A stretch of DNA of 40,299 bases from Candidatus Propionivibrio aalborgensis. Its GTDB lineage: Bacteria > Pseudomonadota > Gammaproteobacteria > Burkholderiales > Rhodocyclaceae. A program made the position numbers and the translations under genes. The notes beneath the pieces were generated by a model. The model saw only the letters and a list, made by a program, of their open reading frames with translations. It was not told the origin of the DNA and searched no databases. This document shows positions 26,720-35,413 of the stretch, piece after piece. The stretch lies in the NCBI RefSeq assembly GCF_900089945.1, contig NZ_FLQY01000047.1:1-40299 (forward strand), in the 5' to 3' direction. Positions within the stretch are counted from its first letter, which is position 1. Each line of letters starts with the position of its first letter.

Positions 26720-27432
26720 CGCTTGCCCCCTTGGTGCGCAGCGTTGTCCGCCCCGCCTGCATTTTCCGAGCGAAGCGCGAACTCCACAAAACGTGGCAAT
26801 CTGGGCACTCCGGATTGCTGCCCTCCATCCGACGGGGATTCGCTCGCCACCGCAGCACCACGCTGATTATTCTGATCCTCGGGATCGATGCCTCGCATCT
26901 CCAATGCGGCAAAGCGACGCCCCTGGAACGCCGGCTCGCTGCTCAAGCGCTGCACATAGGCCGGTAGCTTCGACGGATCGAGCATGCGTCCGCGAATTTC
27001 AATTTCCTCGCCGCCGACCGTCACCAGAAACCCGGTCAGCCATAAATCGCTTTGCGACAGCCGGGCAAAACCGGCCATCATGGCAGAAAACCCCGATATA
27101 TTGCCCAGGCTGCCTGAATCCAGGACCGCCATGACTTCTTCACGCGTGACCAGCATCGCTTTTGCATTTTCCAGCTCAGCCGCCAAAGCGGGCGAAACGC
27201 GGCGCTCGGACATTGTCCGGGTCAACTCGGCCAGTTTCTCCTGTCCGTCAGCCAATTGCTGTTGCGACACCGCGGCTACTGCGCTCTTCCTTTTCGCATC
27301 GAAGTGCGCCCAAAGCGAAAGCGCCGTCATCAACACCAGCAGCGCGGCAGTACAAATCCCGAGATTGCGTGCGACGGGCAGTTCATGGCGCGGCCGCAAC
27401 CGGGCTTCGTAGAGATTGATCTGCTGGCTCAC
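26716..27432 (-). CDS. PilN-like MSHA biogenesis protein (MshI2)
   Basis: A 238-residue protein with the short cytoplasmic PilN-type peptide QQINLYEARLRPRHE, one membrane span at about residues 22-44, a coiled coil and a periplasmic domain containing GEEIEIRGRMLDPSKLPAYV. In type IV pilus systems this NLY peptide docks into the PilM-like protein, here MshI. The start is a GTG at 27432 that overlaps the TGA of mshI (GTGA junction); open frame upstream is inside mshI. The C-terminal 50 or so residues are Gly/Ala/Ser/Gln rich and probably disordered. Confidence 0.83.
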   Translation of the reverse strand: MSQQINLYEARLRPRHELPVARNLGICTAALLVLMTALSLWAHFDAKRKSAVAAVSQQQLADGQEKLAELTRTMSERRVSPALAAELENAKAMLVTREEVMAVLDSGSLGNISGFSAMMAGFARLSQSDLWLTGFLVTVGGEEIEIRGRMLDPSKLPAYVQRLSSEPAFQGRRFAALEMRGIDPEDQNNQRGAAVASESPSDGGQQSGVPRLPRFVEFALRSENAGGADNAAHQGGKR

Positions 27433-28382
27433 GCTGCAGTCTCGGCCGCGCTGCTTGTTCGCAATGCGGCACCAATCGCCAGGAGATTCTTCGCCTGACA
27501 CTGCGTGTCCCTCAATTCCGGAATCGCAGGAAAATCGATCACCGACGAAAAGTCCATCTCCTTCACCGGAATGTAGGTGTTTTCACCCAGATCGGCGGCA
27601 AGATTCTCGACACTCGGATAAGTTGCCAGCACGACTTTTGAGATTGGAATGTGGCTGTACTGCCGATCGAAGTTATCAAGACTGCGTTGCAGCTCAATTA
27701 CCAGGCGCTCCTTGGTGCGTGAACGCTGGTCCGCATCACCTCCATTGAGCTGGAGAGTACTGATTTCGCCGCTTCGCACGGCAATCAGCTCGCCGTGAAA
27801 GCTCAGCGTCAGCATCATTCCGCTTTCGTCAATGCGCAGGAATACGAGTCCGCGATTCTCGTCTTCAAGCAGTGCGGCCACGTTGCGCTGGGCCAGTTCC
27901 GGAATATCGACCGCATCCAAGATAATCTTGGCTTCCTCGAAGGCGCCAACGCGCGAACGGACCGCCTGCTCGGCGGCAGAGACGACCAGAACACCCGCCG
28001 AACGACCGGGTGGCATACCCAGGATTGGAATATCGAGCACATCGATGCAAGCGCTATCCAGCGGATAGCTCACCGTCTCCTTGAGCGCCCAGCGCAACGC
28101 CTCCCGGCGTTCTTCCGCTGGAACGGGCGGCGATTCGAGCTGCGTGAGATTGTATTCGCCGCTACCCATCAAGGTCGTACAGGCATAGGACTTGAGCTGA
28201 CGGGCAACGCGCAGGCGCTGCAGGGCATCACGATCACTTCCCTCCAGCGCGAAGCTGTCCAGCAGCCTGACTTCGGGCCGGGAATTGCGATCGCGCACGA
28301 CGTGTGCCAGTGTGACCTGCCCGCTTTGCGGAAGGATGGACAGCCAGCCGGGTTTGCGCGGCGTCGAAAAAAACCGAATCAT
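27429..28382 (-). CDS. mshI: MSHA biogenesis protein MshI (PilM-like actin-fold protein)
   Basis: A 317-residue cytoplasmic protein of the MshI/PilM group, an actin-like fold that binds the PilN-like partner on the inner face of the membrane. Visible blocks include LLDSFALEGSDRDALQRL, TLMGSGEYNLTQLESPPVP, REALRWALKETVSYPLDSA and FLRIDESGMMLTLSFHGELI. AAGG lies seven bases before the ATG at 28382. It opens the second half of the pilus locus and is preceded by an AT-rich gap with a promoter-like sequence. mshI, mshI2, mshJ, mshK and mshL all overlap, forming one translational chain. Confidence 0.87.
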   Translation of the reverse strand: MIRFFSTPRKPGWLSILPQSGQVTLAHVVRDRNSRPEVRLLDSFALEGSDRDALQRLRVARQLKSYACTTLMGSGEYNLTQLESPPVPAEERREALRWALKETVSYPLDSACIDVLDIPILGMPPGRSAGVLVVSAAEQAVRSRVGAFEEAKIILDAVDIPELAQRNVAALLEDENRGLVFLRIDESGMMLTLSFHGELIAVRSGEISTLQLNGGDADQRSRTKERLVIELQRSLDNFDRQYSHIPISKVVLATYPSVENLAADLGENTYIPVKEMDFSSVIDFPAIPELRDTQCQAKNLLAIGAALRTSSAAETAA

Positions 28383-28409
28383 TCAGTCGCCTTGTTACAA
28401 TTTTGTTTA

Positions 28410-28438
28410 AAGATACGCATTAACCTTTTAAATAACAA
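28410..28438 (-). promoter_or_regulatory. Possible sigma-70 promoter for mshI-mshN
   Basis: In the AT-rich 74-base gap after mshQ, the minus strand has TTGTTA (28438-28433) and TATCTT (28415-28410) separated by exactly 17 bases. Transcription would start about 20 bases before the mshI ATG. No intrinsic terminator was found after mshQ, so read-through from the upstream half also remains possible. Confidence 0.5.
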
Positions 28439-28456
28439 GGGTTTTTCAAAAAACAA

Positions 28457-31400
28457 TCAGTAATTTTCCCGGCGATAGATCAGGGGTGTCTTGTACACGC
28501 CGAAAGTCGCGCGACCACTGGGGTTGGCAGTTCCGAACCACGGCAAATCGGCGGCAGTCGCTGGCGTTGGCGCAGCGGCAGTACAGGTCGACCCGGAAGC
28601 AACACTCCCGATGCTCAAAGCCAGGCTGACACTACCGGTATTTCCGGCACCCGGTTTGAGCAATCGCAGCGGGAGCTTTCCGCCGACCAGGGACTGCGAC
28701 CCGGTCGGCGCAAGCTGCGTCTCGCAAGCGGCAAGATTCTGCGTGAAGTTCGAAAGAACGATGCTCGACACATTGAAACTGGTGCAGCTATCGGCAGCGT
28801 TCTTGACGAAATAGCCTGCAGGATCCCAGTACTGCGCTTCCAGCGGAATAGGCAGATCGAGCAATTCGGAACCATAGGCATTGCCGAGTTGCAGGCGGCC
28901 GTAGCGGAAGACGTTGCCTGAATCGAATGGAAGGGGAGTAGCCGCCAGGGCGCCACTGATGCAGGTCGGATTTCCGCTGATCGCAGGGGCGCTGGCGCAG
29001 GACGCCGGGACCGCCCCTCCCTCACTGTAGTCGTCAAGTTGCAGCGCCAAAGTGACGGTTGCGGTGTAGGGTGCCTGGGGCGTAGCCGGATCGCGGAAGA
29101 GCGCTAGCTTGTCTGTCGAACCGAACGCCAATGCCCCCCCGCCGTTGTTGCTGGACGCAATGGTCGCAATTCCCGTCTGGGTTGCCACATTGGAGCCGTC
29201 CCAGCCGGGGATCACGGCGCCAAGCGCATAGGTGGAGGTCAGGCGGGTTGCCCCGCTTTGCCGGGTCAAAGCACACGTCTGGGTGGGAGCGGTGCACGTT
29301 GCACTGCTGTAGGCCAGCGGCGAAACGAGTTTCCATAGCCCGCCGCTGCCCACTGTGCCCAGATAGTTGCTGGTTAGCGCAGGCGACACGGCACCGCTCA
29401 TCGCCGAAACTGAAACACCGGGCGCTACTGCGTAGCCAAACGGCTGGCCCAGATAAGTGAAGCTGCGCGCTGCACAAGCCGATCCGAACGTTTGCAGCAT
29501 CGGCGTGTTGAGCACGAGCTGATAGCTGGCCGGAACGAAGCGCCCGGTATAGATCACCGCATTTGAATTGAAATAGCGCTCTATCTTGCTCGAATCCGCC
29601 ATATCGACGTTGGCGAACGTCCTGTCTTCGGCCTCCCAGCTGAAGGCCCCGACGTCGCTGTAGGATGCGCTGCTCGATGACAGCGTACCGCTGGAGTAAT
29701 TCCAGCTGGCGACGCTGAAGTTTCCGGGAGCGCAGCTATAGCCGTTGGCGGCGCAATAGCTCGGATCGGGCAAGATAAGATTACCGGGCAGAATGATGGG
29801 CGAGCCTTGGTAATTGGTCGTCGTGTTATTGGCCCCATTCCTGGCCACCAGGCCGTTGATGGAAAAAGGGGCCCCTGCGGCGTGCACGTTGCCGCCACTG
29901 GCGGCGGTATTGGAGAGGGTCCGGGCGGCACCGGCGGTCAGCCAGTTGGCATCCTGCGAGCCGCCACCACTGACGCTGAAATACGCGGGACGGATGGCGA
30001 AGACGTCGGAAGAGCAGCCAATCGACGTTGGGTTGCCTGGAGGCGAGAACACTCTCAGGCGAACCCGCGGGTAGGCCTCGGCGACGTTGGGAGAAGGGCT
30101 GATCGTTCCGACACCGCTGGAAATGCTCTGATTGCCGGTAGTCGTGATCACCGTGGTTCCGGCGTAACAGCCGTTGGCGTCAGGCAAACCGGCTTCATTG
30201 CTGGCGTCGAGAATCTCTACCCGGATATTGCTCGCGTTGGCCGTGGTATCCACGGCCGTCTTGGCGGCGTTGAGGGCGACGATGCGGATATTGCCGCTAC
30301 TGGATGCGAATGTGGCGCCGGCAATCTTGGTCTTGATCACACCAGATATTGTTCCGGCGGGCAGACTGGACTCGAAGGCGTTGTACCTGCCGAGCGTCGC
30401 GTTGCAGACCGAACAACCGCGTAGTGTGCCATCCCGCTGCAGGCCCAGCGATTCGTTGTTGTACATCGACAGCACTTCGGTATCGGGCAGGGCGCGGTCG
30501 AATATCTTGACCTCATCGATGTCACCGGACCAGTTGCGGTTGGCTTGCTGTGAATTGTCGCCGATGTGCAATGGAAACGAATTGTTGCCGATGGTGGTTG
30601 TCAGTGCCTGCGAATTCCGCAGTATGCCGTTGACGAATATCTTGATGGTCACGCCGTCGTAAGTGCCCACCACGTGGTACCACTGATTGGCCACCGGCAC
30701 GACGCCCGAATTCAGGTCGGCATTGCCGCAACCGCCGTTGAACCCGAAGGTGAAGGCATTCGGCGTGGTGATACCGTTGATGCTACACCCACCGTTCAGA
30801 TGCAGACGGTAGGTGGTATCACCCTTGGCCAGAATCGCTTCCCAAGACTTGAAGGCCGCTGCCGTACGACGCGCCCAGGCCGCCACCGAGACATAGGGCT
30901 GGTTCAGGAGAGCGTTATTCGGCACCGTAACATAGGTGCCGCTCGCGCCGCTGAACTTCAAGCCGGTGCAGACAATACCGCCAGCTGCCGCTGTCACGCC
31001 GCCGTTCGCCGTCCCGTTGAGGTTGTTGCCGCTCGAATCGATGACGGAATTGGAGGCGCTGACGCTGCATTCGTCGAAGCGGTATTCGGCGATCGGCGGA
31101 GTCGGCTTGAAGAAGCGCAAGGCCGTATAGGCCAGTGAATTGATAGTCGTCGAATCGATCACAAGGTAGTCGCCTGAGGTGAGCTGATAGCCCGTTTGCC
31201 CATCGCCCTGTGAAACGTTGGCGACATCCTTGTACTGATAGACAAAATCACCGTTTTCGTAGAGGATCATCTGCACGTTGAAAAGACTCGTGCCGCTGTT
31301 CCACTCCTTCATCTGCGACCAGGTGACGACGAAGTAGCGGTATGGTGCCACCCCGAGCGAGGCATAGGTTACGCGCCCGCTACAGCCCGCCCCACCGCCA

Positions 31401-31867
31401 GCCGGGCAGAAATCGGCGCCATAGACGCGCATCGTGTTATTCAGGTTCCCATTCGGATACGGCACCGTATAGGTCGGCGGCGGCCCGACTGTCTGCGTAC
31501 CGAAGTAGCAATAGGGATTGCTGAATTGCAGGCGCCCGTTCGACATGACCCGCAACTGCGAGTAAGTGGTGGCGCCGAACGTGAAATTGAAACCGATCGA
31601 CAATTCCTGAGTGATGTCGTCGTCAATGGCAGCATAGCCGCCGGTGCACTCGGGCGCCGGAGCACCGGCGGCACCGGTCCATACGACGTCGGTATGGCTG
31701 GCATTGTCGATCCAGGCGAGCGGCGTTGACGCATAACCGTAGGTGGCACCAAACGCACTGACGGAACAAATCAGAGACATGCCCAAAACTGTCAGCAAGA
31801 ATCGCACGGACCACCAGCCAGCGGCGAAAATCCGGCGAAGTGACACGAAATTCAACAGGATAGCCAT
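28457..31867 (-). CDS. mshQ: MshQ-like secreted protein with LamG-like domain, probable pilus tip adhesin
   Basis: The largest protein of the locus, 1136 residues, exported by a signal peptide cut near residue 40 (SVSAFG/ATYG). Residues about 41-255 form a beta-rich domain (FNFTFGATTYSQLRVMSNG, then YRYFVVTWSQM) that recalls nidogen-like folds. Residues about 258-475 are a concanavalin/LamG-type jelly roll (AEYRFDECS, WYHVVGTYDGVTIKIFVNG, GDIDEVKIFDRAL), a fold often binding sugars or proteins. The rest is the long beta-rich MshQ C-terminal region with scattered cysteine pairs and RFVPASYQL. The ATG at 31867 has GGAG eight bases upstream. It follows the minor prepilins mshD, mshO and mshP, and large partners of such pilins often sit at the tip. 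Ligand unknown. Confidence 0.83.
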   Translation of the reverse strand: MAILLNFVSLRRIFAAGWWSVRFLLTVLGMSLICSVSAFGATYGYASTPLAWIDNASHTDVVWTGAAGAPAPECTGGYAAIDDDITQELSIGFNFTFGATTYSQLRVMSNGRLQFSNPYCYFGTQTVGPPPTYTVPYPNGNLNNTMRVYGADFCPAGGGAGCSGRVTYASLGVAPYRYFVVTWSQMKEWNSGTSLFNVQMILYENGDFVYQYKDVANVSQGDGQTGYQLTSGDYLVIDSTTINSLAYTALRFFKPTPPIAEYRFDECSVSASNSVIDSSGNNLNGTANGGVTAAAGGIVCTGLKFSGASGTYVTVPNNALLNQPYVSVAAWARRTAAAFKSWEAILAKGDTTYRLHLNGGCSINGITTPNAFTFGFNGGCGNADLNSGVVPVANQWYHVVGTYDGVTIKIFVNGILRNSQALTTTIGNNSFPLHIGDNSQQANRNWSGDIDEVKIFDRALPDTEVLSMYNNESLGLQRDGTLRGCSVCNATLGRYNAFESSLPAGTISGVIKTKIAGATFASSSGNIRIVALNAAKTAVDTTANASNIRVEILDASNEAGLPDANGCYAGTTVITTTGNQSISSGVGTISPSPNVAEAYPRVRLRVFSPPGNPTSIGCSSDVFAIRPAYFSVSGGGSQDANWLTAGAARTLSNTAASGGNVHAAGAPFSINGLVARNGANNTTTNYQGSPIILPGNLILPDPSYCAANGYSCAPGNFSVASWNYSSGTLSSSSASYSDVGAFSWEAEDRTFANVDMADSSKIERYFNSNAVIYTGRFVPASYQLVLNTPMLQTFGSACAARSFTYLGQPFGYAVAPGVSVSAMSGAVSPALTSNYLGTVGSGGLWKLVSPLAYSSATCTAPTQTCALTRQSGATRLTSTYALGAVIPGWDGSNVATQTGIATIASSNNGGGALAFGSTDKLALFRDPATPQAPYTATVTLALQLDDYSEGGAVPASCASAPAISGNPTCISGALAATPLPFDSGNVFRYGRLQLGNAYGSELLDLPIPLEAQYWDPAGYFVKNAADSCTSFNVSSIVLSNFTQNLAACETQLAPTGSQSLVGGKLPLRLLKPGAGNTGSVSLALSIGSVASGSTCTAAAPTPATAADLPWFGTANPSGRATFGVYKTPLIYRRENY

Positions 31868-31881
31868 CGCATTCACTCCGA

Positions 31882-32391
31882 TCAGGGACACGCGTAATCC
31901 GCCGCCGCACCATCGACCGCCCGGCACTTGCTTACGGTTACCGCAACTTCCCGTTCAACTCGAGTTGCCGTGCCGGGAACACCCTGGCCCGCTGTCGATA
32001 CCAGTTGGTAAACCCTGATTCGCCGATTGAGCCCGGCTTCGGAGTAATCGCTCGAAGCACAACTCACCGCGACGGTGAAACCCTCGATAGTCAAGGCTGC
32101 CGGTGCCGGGCAGGCCGGCATGTTGGGCCAGGCCGGAGCAGCGGGGGCAACCACCGAGGCGTTGGTCGGGTCGAGCACTTGATACAATCCCCAGTCGACG
32201 CCAGCACGCGCGGCATGGTAGGCACGCGCGCCCTGGATATCCTGCGCCGACGTGATGCTTTGCGTCGTCGAAATATGCACCAGGAAGGCCGCCAGACCGG
32301 CCAGGATGACCAGCAGAAATATTGCGCTGGGCAACACGAAGCCATCGGATGCAGGCCTTCCGAAAGCGCCAGTGCTCGTCGAGCGGCTCAT
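31882..32391 (-). CDS. mshP: MSHA minor pilin-like protein MshP
   Basis: A 169-residue prepilin-like protein at the mshP position. A 17-residue basic leader ends in SDG, followed by the hydrophobic helix FVLPSAIFLLVILAGLAAFL. It lacks the usual glutamate at position +5 (Ser instead), as PilX/GspK-like subunits can. After the helix come ARAYHAARAGVDWGLYQV, which resembles PilX, and a cysteine-bearing C-terminus. ATG overlaps the mshO stop codon by four bases, and mshQ follows after 14 bases. Probably part of the tip complex carrying MshQ. Confidence 0.83.
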   Translation of the reverse strand: MSRSTSTGAFGRPASDGFVLPSAIFLLVILAGLAAFLVHISTTQSITSAQDIQGARAYHAARAGVDWGLYQVLDPTNASVVAPAAPAWPNMPACPAPAALTIEGFTVAVSCASSDYSEAGLNRRIRVYQLVSTAGQGVPGTATRVEREVAVTVSKCRAVDGAAADYACP

Positions 32392-33224
32392 GGCACGTTA
32401 TCCACATTGACTTGATGCTGCAAGGTCACCGATTCCCCGACCAGGGAAAGCGTCAGCGAGATCGAGACGAGTCCGTTGTGCTGCAATACTCCCGCGCCGT
32501 AGGCGAAACTGCAGGCTGTTACGTTGCTTGTCAACACCGCTGCCGTAACCCCCGCCAAACCATTCAGCGTCGCCAATGTCACCGGTTGCGCGGCCTGAAA
32601 CGCGTAACCGGAATAGCGCCAGATCCTTCCCGTGCCGAGATCGCAGGCATAGGATACCGGCGTGCCGACGATCTGGAACCGGCTTCCGGGGGAAGCAAAA
32701 GGCAGAGGACTGGCCGTTGGTGTAAAAGCGACCTTGCTCAACGCGGCCCCGGCGGTTGCTGCACGCCGCGTACTCAGTGGCGCCGTTTCATAGACGTCCG
32801 CGCCGGCGATTCCCAGGTTGTAGACGACCAGGCTATCGCCCGCCAGAACGGTTACCGTCGGCCCGAGAACATCAAAGCTGCTATCCGCGGCATTCGTGAA
32901 ATCGAGCGGGTCATCGCCCGCCGATGTGCCGACCTCAACCCGGTAGCGCCCGGCATCGCGGATCGGGACAAACTCCAGAAACCGCCCTGTTCCATCCACC
33001 CGCACGCTGTTGGGCAAGGCCCCCTGCAGATCCCGCCCGATGCGCCGCGCGGTGGTATCGGCAATGTCGGTGAGTGCCGCACGGCGGGCAGTATCCAAAT
33101 AGGCATCAACTGGTTGCCGGATGAATATCGCGACCACGGCGGCGATGATCCCGGTGATGGTAATCACCATGATTGCCTCGATCAGCGTAAAGCCATGCTG
33201 GCCGGTTTTCAGCAATCGGAACAT
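32388..33224 (-). CDS. mshO: MSHA minor pilin MshO
   Basis: A 278-residue type IV minor prepilin with a short leader MFRLLKTGQHG cut before FTLIEAIMVITITGIIAAVV. The large C-terminal globular domain includes AYLDTARRAALTDIADTTAR and GRDLQGALPNSVRVDG, as in MshO and PilW-like proteins. The ATG at 33224 lies four bases after the mshD stop; the frame is open further upstream but overlaps mshD. It overlaps mshP by four bases. Probably cleaved and methylated by a prepilin peptidase encoded elsewhere. Confidence 0.87.
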   Translation of the reverse strand: MFRLLKTGQHGFTLIEAIMVITITGIIAAVVAIFIRQPVDAYLDTARRAALTDIADTTARRIGRDLQGALPNSVRVDGTGRFLEFVPIRDAGRYRVEVGTSAGDDPLDFTNAADSSFDVLGPTVTVLAGDSLVVYNLGIAGADVYETAPLSTRRAATAGAALSKVAFTPTASPLPFASPGSRFQIVGTPVSYACDLGTGRIWRYSGYAFQAAQPVTLATLNGLAGVTAAVLTSNVTACSFAYGAGVLQHNGLVSISLTLSLVGESVTLQHQVNVDNVP

Positions 33225-33228
33225 GACA

Positions 33229-33801
33229 TCAGCCCGCGGCATTCGGCGCATAGCGGGTGCGGTAGCCGACCAAAGTGATGCTCTCGCCATGCCCGATAAC
33301 GGTCACGGCAACTCTCAGCACGGCATCCAACGGGAATGCGGCAAAGGGTGCGATGCCGCCAGCGCGGGTTATCGCGACACTCGCCGTGTAGCCAGCGACG
33401 GCATTGCCGCCCAGGATATCGCTGCTAGCCCCCGAAAAACCACCGTAGTCGGCCACGTTGTCGAAAGGATTGGCCGCATTGCCACGTGTCTCGCTCGCCG
33501 GCGTCGGTCCGCTGACATTATTCTGGTTGTTGGCTGCCACGGCGCAACCGGCCGCGCTCGTCGCCGTCACCACGTTGGCATCCTGTGGATCGCACCAGGT
33601 GAAGGCCTGCTGCTCGATCTCCAGAAGCAGCGACTCGGCGATGACCAGCGCCTGTTTGCGCACCATCGGGTCTGCACTGTGACGCACTACCGTGTCGTAG
33701 GTTACCGTAATCCCCGCCAGACCGACGCCAACGATCACTATGAACACGATGAGTTCAATCAGCGATATCCCGCGTTGCGAATGCCTAGTTCTGCTGGACA
33801 T
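33229..33801 (-). CDS. mshD: MSHA minor pilin MshD
   Basis: A 190-residue minor prepilin: leader MSSRTRHSQRG, then ISLIELIVFIVIVGVGLAGI with Glu at +5. The body includes ADPMVRKQALVIAESLLLEI, characteristic of MshD/PilV-like pilins, and a pair of cysteines. The ATG at 33801 overlaps the end of mshC by 17 bases; an in-frame TTG at 33819 is possible but lacks any advantage. Part of the mshC-D-O-P-Q block that likely makes the pilus tip or initiates assembly. Confidence 0.86.
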   Translation of the reverse strand: MSSRTRHSQRGISLIELIVFIVIVGVGLAGITVTYDTVVRHSADPMVRKQALVIAESLLLEIEQQAFTWCDPQDANVVTATSAAGCAVAANNQNNVSGPTPASETRGNAANPFDNVADYGGFSGASSDILGGNAVAGYTASVAITRAGGIAPFAAFPLDAVLRVAVTVIGHGESITLVGYRTRYAPNAAG

Positions 33802-34309
33802 AGCCGGTTGCCGCGACAATCGTAATGCTTTGTCCTGTCAGTCCCGTCACGCTGAAGGTTTGCCCAAGCGATGCCGCACCCGAGGGCAAAAAGCTGAAAT
33901 TCGCAGGCGTTGCCGCAAATGAAATGCCGTCCGGCGCTACCAGCGAATAAGGCGCAACGCCATTCGGCCCGGCCAGGGGCGTGTTGCAAGCCCCACCGAA
34001 GGTTGAAGCAACAGTCAGTGAAACGACTGACACGCCAAAGCCAACACAGACCATTCGCCTCTGCGCCACCGCTGTCTTCTGTGCATAGCGCAATACCGAG
34101 AGCGTACCGTCGAAAAAACCGCGCGCATCATAATCGGCGCGGTCAGCGAAGCGTGGAATGATGGCAATGGCCAAGATGCCAACGATAATCAGGGTGACGA
34201 TCAATTCGATCAGCGTGAATCCGCCCTCGTTCGGCACCGTTCCCGGTTCACTGACGACTTCCAAGCCCGAACGAGGAAGCGAGTCCTTGCACGACTGCTT
34301 CCCCGCCAT
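33785..34309 (-). CDS. mshC: MSHA minor pilin MshC
   Basis: A 174-residue minor pilin with [20 protein letters not shown] and a downstream FFDGTLSVLRYAQKTAVAQR segment typical of MshC/FimT-like proteins. The start at 34309 is set by an excellent ribosome site (GGAGGT, with the ATG three bases on) and gives a leader of 30 residues before the cleavage point, unusually long beside the 6-17 residues of the other pilins here. The mature protein has two cysteines. It lies 122 bases after mshA and overlaps mshD. Confidence 0.86.
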   Translation of the reverse strand: MAGKQSCKDSLPRSGLEVVSEPGTVPNEGGFTLIELIVTLIIVGILAIAIIPRFADRADYDARGFFDGTLSVLRYAQKTAVAQRRMVCVGFGVSVVSLTVASTFGGACNTPLAGPNGVAPYSLVAPDGISFAATPANFSFLPSGAASLGQTFSVTGLTGQSITIVAATGYVQQN

Positions 34310-34431
34310 TGCACCTCCGAAAATAGCGAGTATGAGACCGACAAACATCAATCTTCATGGAAAGCGGCCAGTGAGCGACCTACAGGCCAATCGCATGAAG
34401 ACTCCGCGTCGAAGCTCACACCTGTTTCAAG

Positions 34432-34827
34432 TTACTGTCCGGCGCCAATCCCCGAAAACGTCGTGGCCCCCGTCGGTGTATAGCCGGTAAGAACCAACGT
34501 ACAATTCACGTTGGTTCCGTTTCCGGTTATCGCCGCCGCCGTCACGCTGTAGTTCGTGGGTAGCCCACCCTGCAGGATGCTCCCAGTATCATCGCAGTTA
34601 TCAACAGCCGCGCACTTGTTGGCGAGAACAACATTGTTCTTTGCTGCACAGCCCGCGTAGTTGATAGCCATCGCTGACGACGCTGCACCTCGTACCCCTT
34701 GATACGCCGCTTCCTGGGCTTCCGACGACAAATCAATAAACTTCGGCAACGCCGTCGCCGCCAATATGCCCAGAATGACAATGACGACTACGAGTTCGAT
34801 CAGGGTAAAACCTCTTTGCTTGAGCAT
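34432..34827 (-). CDS. mshA: MshA-like major pilin
   Basis: A 131-residue type IV prepilin with a 6-residue leader (MLKQRG) and the MshA-style N-terminus [20 protein letters not shown] followed by [20 protein letters not shown], the segment most like Vibrio MshA. The body has four cysteines that could form two disulfides. AAGGA six bases before the ATG is the strongest ribosome site among the pilin genes, as expected for the major subunit. It starts 17 bases after the stop of the preceding pilin gene. Some in-frame upstream sequence to 34917 lies in that neighbour and is not coding for this protein. Confidence 0.88.
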   Translation of the reverse strand: MLKQRGFTLIELVVVIVILGILAATALPKFIDLSSEAQEAAYQGVRGAASSAMAINYAGCAAKNNVVLANKCAAVDNCDDTGSILQGGLPTNYSVTAAAITGNGTNVNCTLVLTGYTPTGATTFSGIGAGQ

Positions 34828-34844
34828 GATATTTCCTTTCAGGA

Positions 34845-35327
34845 TTAACAATTTGTGGCATCGAGAACAATGTTCGGCGACCCGTTCAACGGAGCGGCCG
34901 TGTAACTGATTCGGCAATTTGCTGCGGCAGTCGCCCCATTCATGGTGATTGTCAAAGGCGCCGCGCCTGCGATGACAACGCCGTCATTGGCGGCAACGAT
35001 CTGCGCCGCGGCGACGATCCCAGCGGCGGTTGCCGCTGGGTAACGGTTCACCATCGTAACCGCAGTGCCGTCCATATTGACTGTGCCGGCAGCAGCCGTA
35101 CACGTGGGTGCGGGTACCGCAACCAAAGCCGCAAGATCCAGTTCGCAGCGCGCTTTTGCCAGCGCTGCCGCGGCCCGGACGCTGCCATAAAGCGCCTGCG
35201 CCTTGGCCGTTCTGGCATCCCGCTGCGCCGTGATGTAGCGCGGCAAGGCGATCGCCGCCAGAATTCCGATAATGGTGATGACGATGATCAGTTCGATCAG
35301 GGTAAAACCCGTTGACCTTTGTCTCAT
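34845..35327 (-). CDS. mshB: Second MSHA prepilin (mshB position)
   Basis: A 160-residue prepilin with leader MRQRSTG and helix [20 protein letters not shown], then [20 protein letters not shown]. The globular part is Ala-rich with four cysteines; the last two enclose about 22 residues up to the C-terminal DATNC, like the D-region loop of type IVa pilins. It occupies the mshB place between mshF and mshA and has GGAGA before its ATG. Its larger size and different C-terminus from the next pilin suggest a distinct subunit, not a recent duplicate. Which of the two dominates the fibre cannot be known from sequence. Confidence 0.82.
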   Translation of the reverse strand: MRQRSTGFTLIELIIVITIIGILAAIALPRYITAQRDARTAKAQALYGSVRAAAALAKARCELDLAALVAVPAPTCTAAAGTVNMDGTAVTMVNRYPAATAAGIVAAAQIVAANDGVVIAGAAPLTITMNGATAAANCRISYTAAPLNGSPNIVLDATNC

Positions 35328-35413
35328 TGATTAATCTCCCCAAGAAAGCCTCACGGCTTGACAATACGCCTTACGGCACTTAACGGCAAAACCGGCAACT
35401 TCTTGAGCCGATC

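Noticed and set aside
28440-28455. GTTTTTTGAAAAAC after mshQ as a terminator
   Set aside because: The stem is only A-T pairs with a two-base loop, too weak to terminate; treated as AT-rich promoter surroundings.
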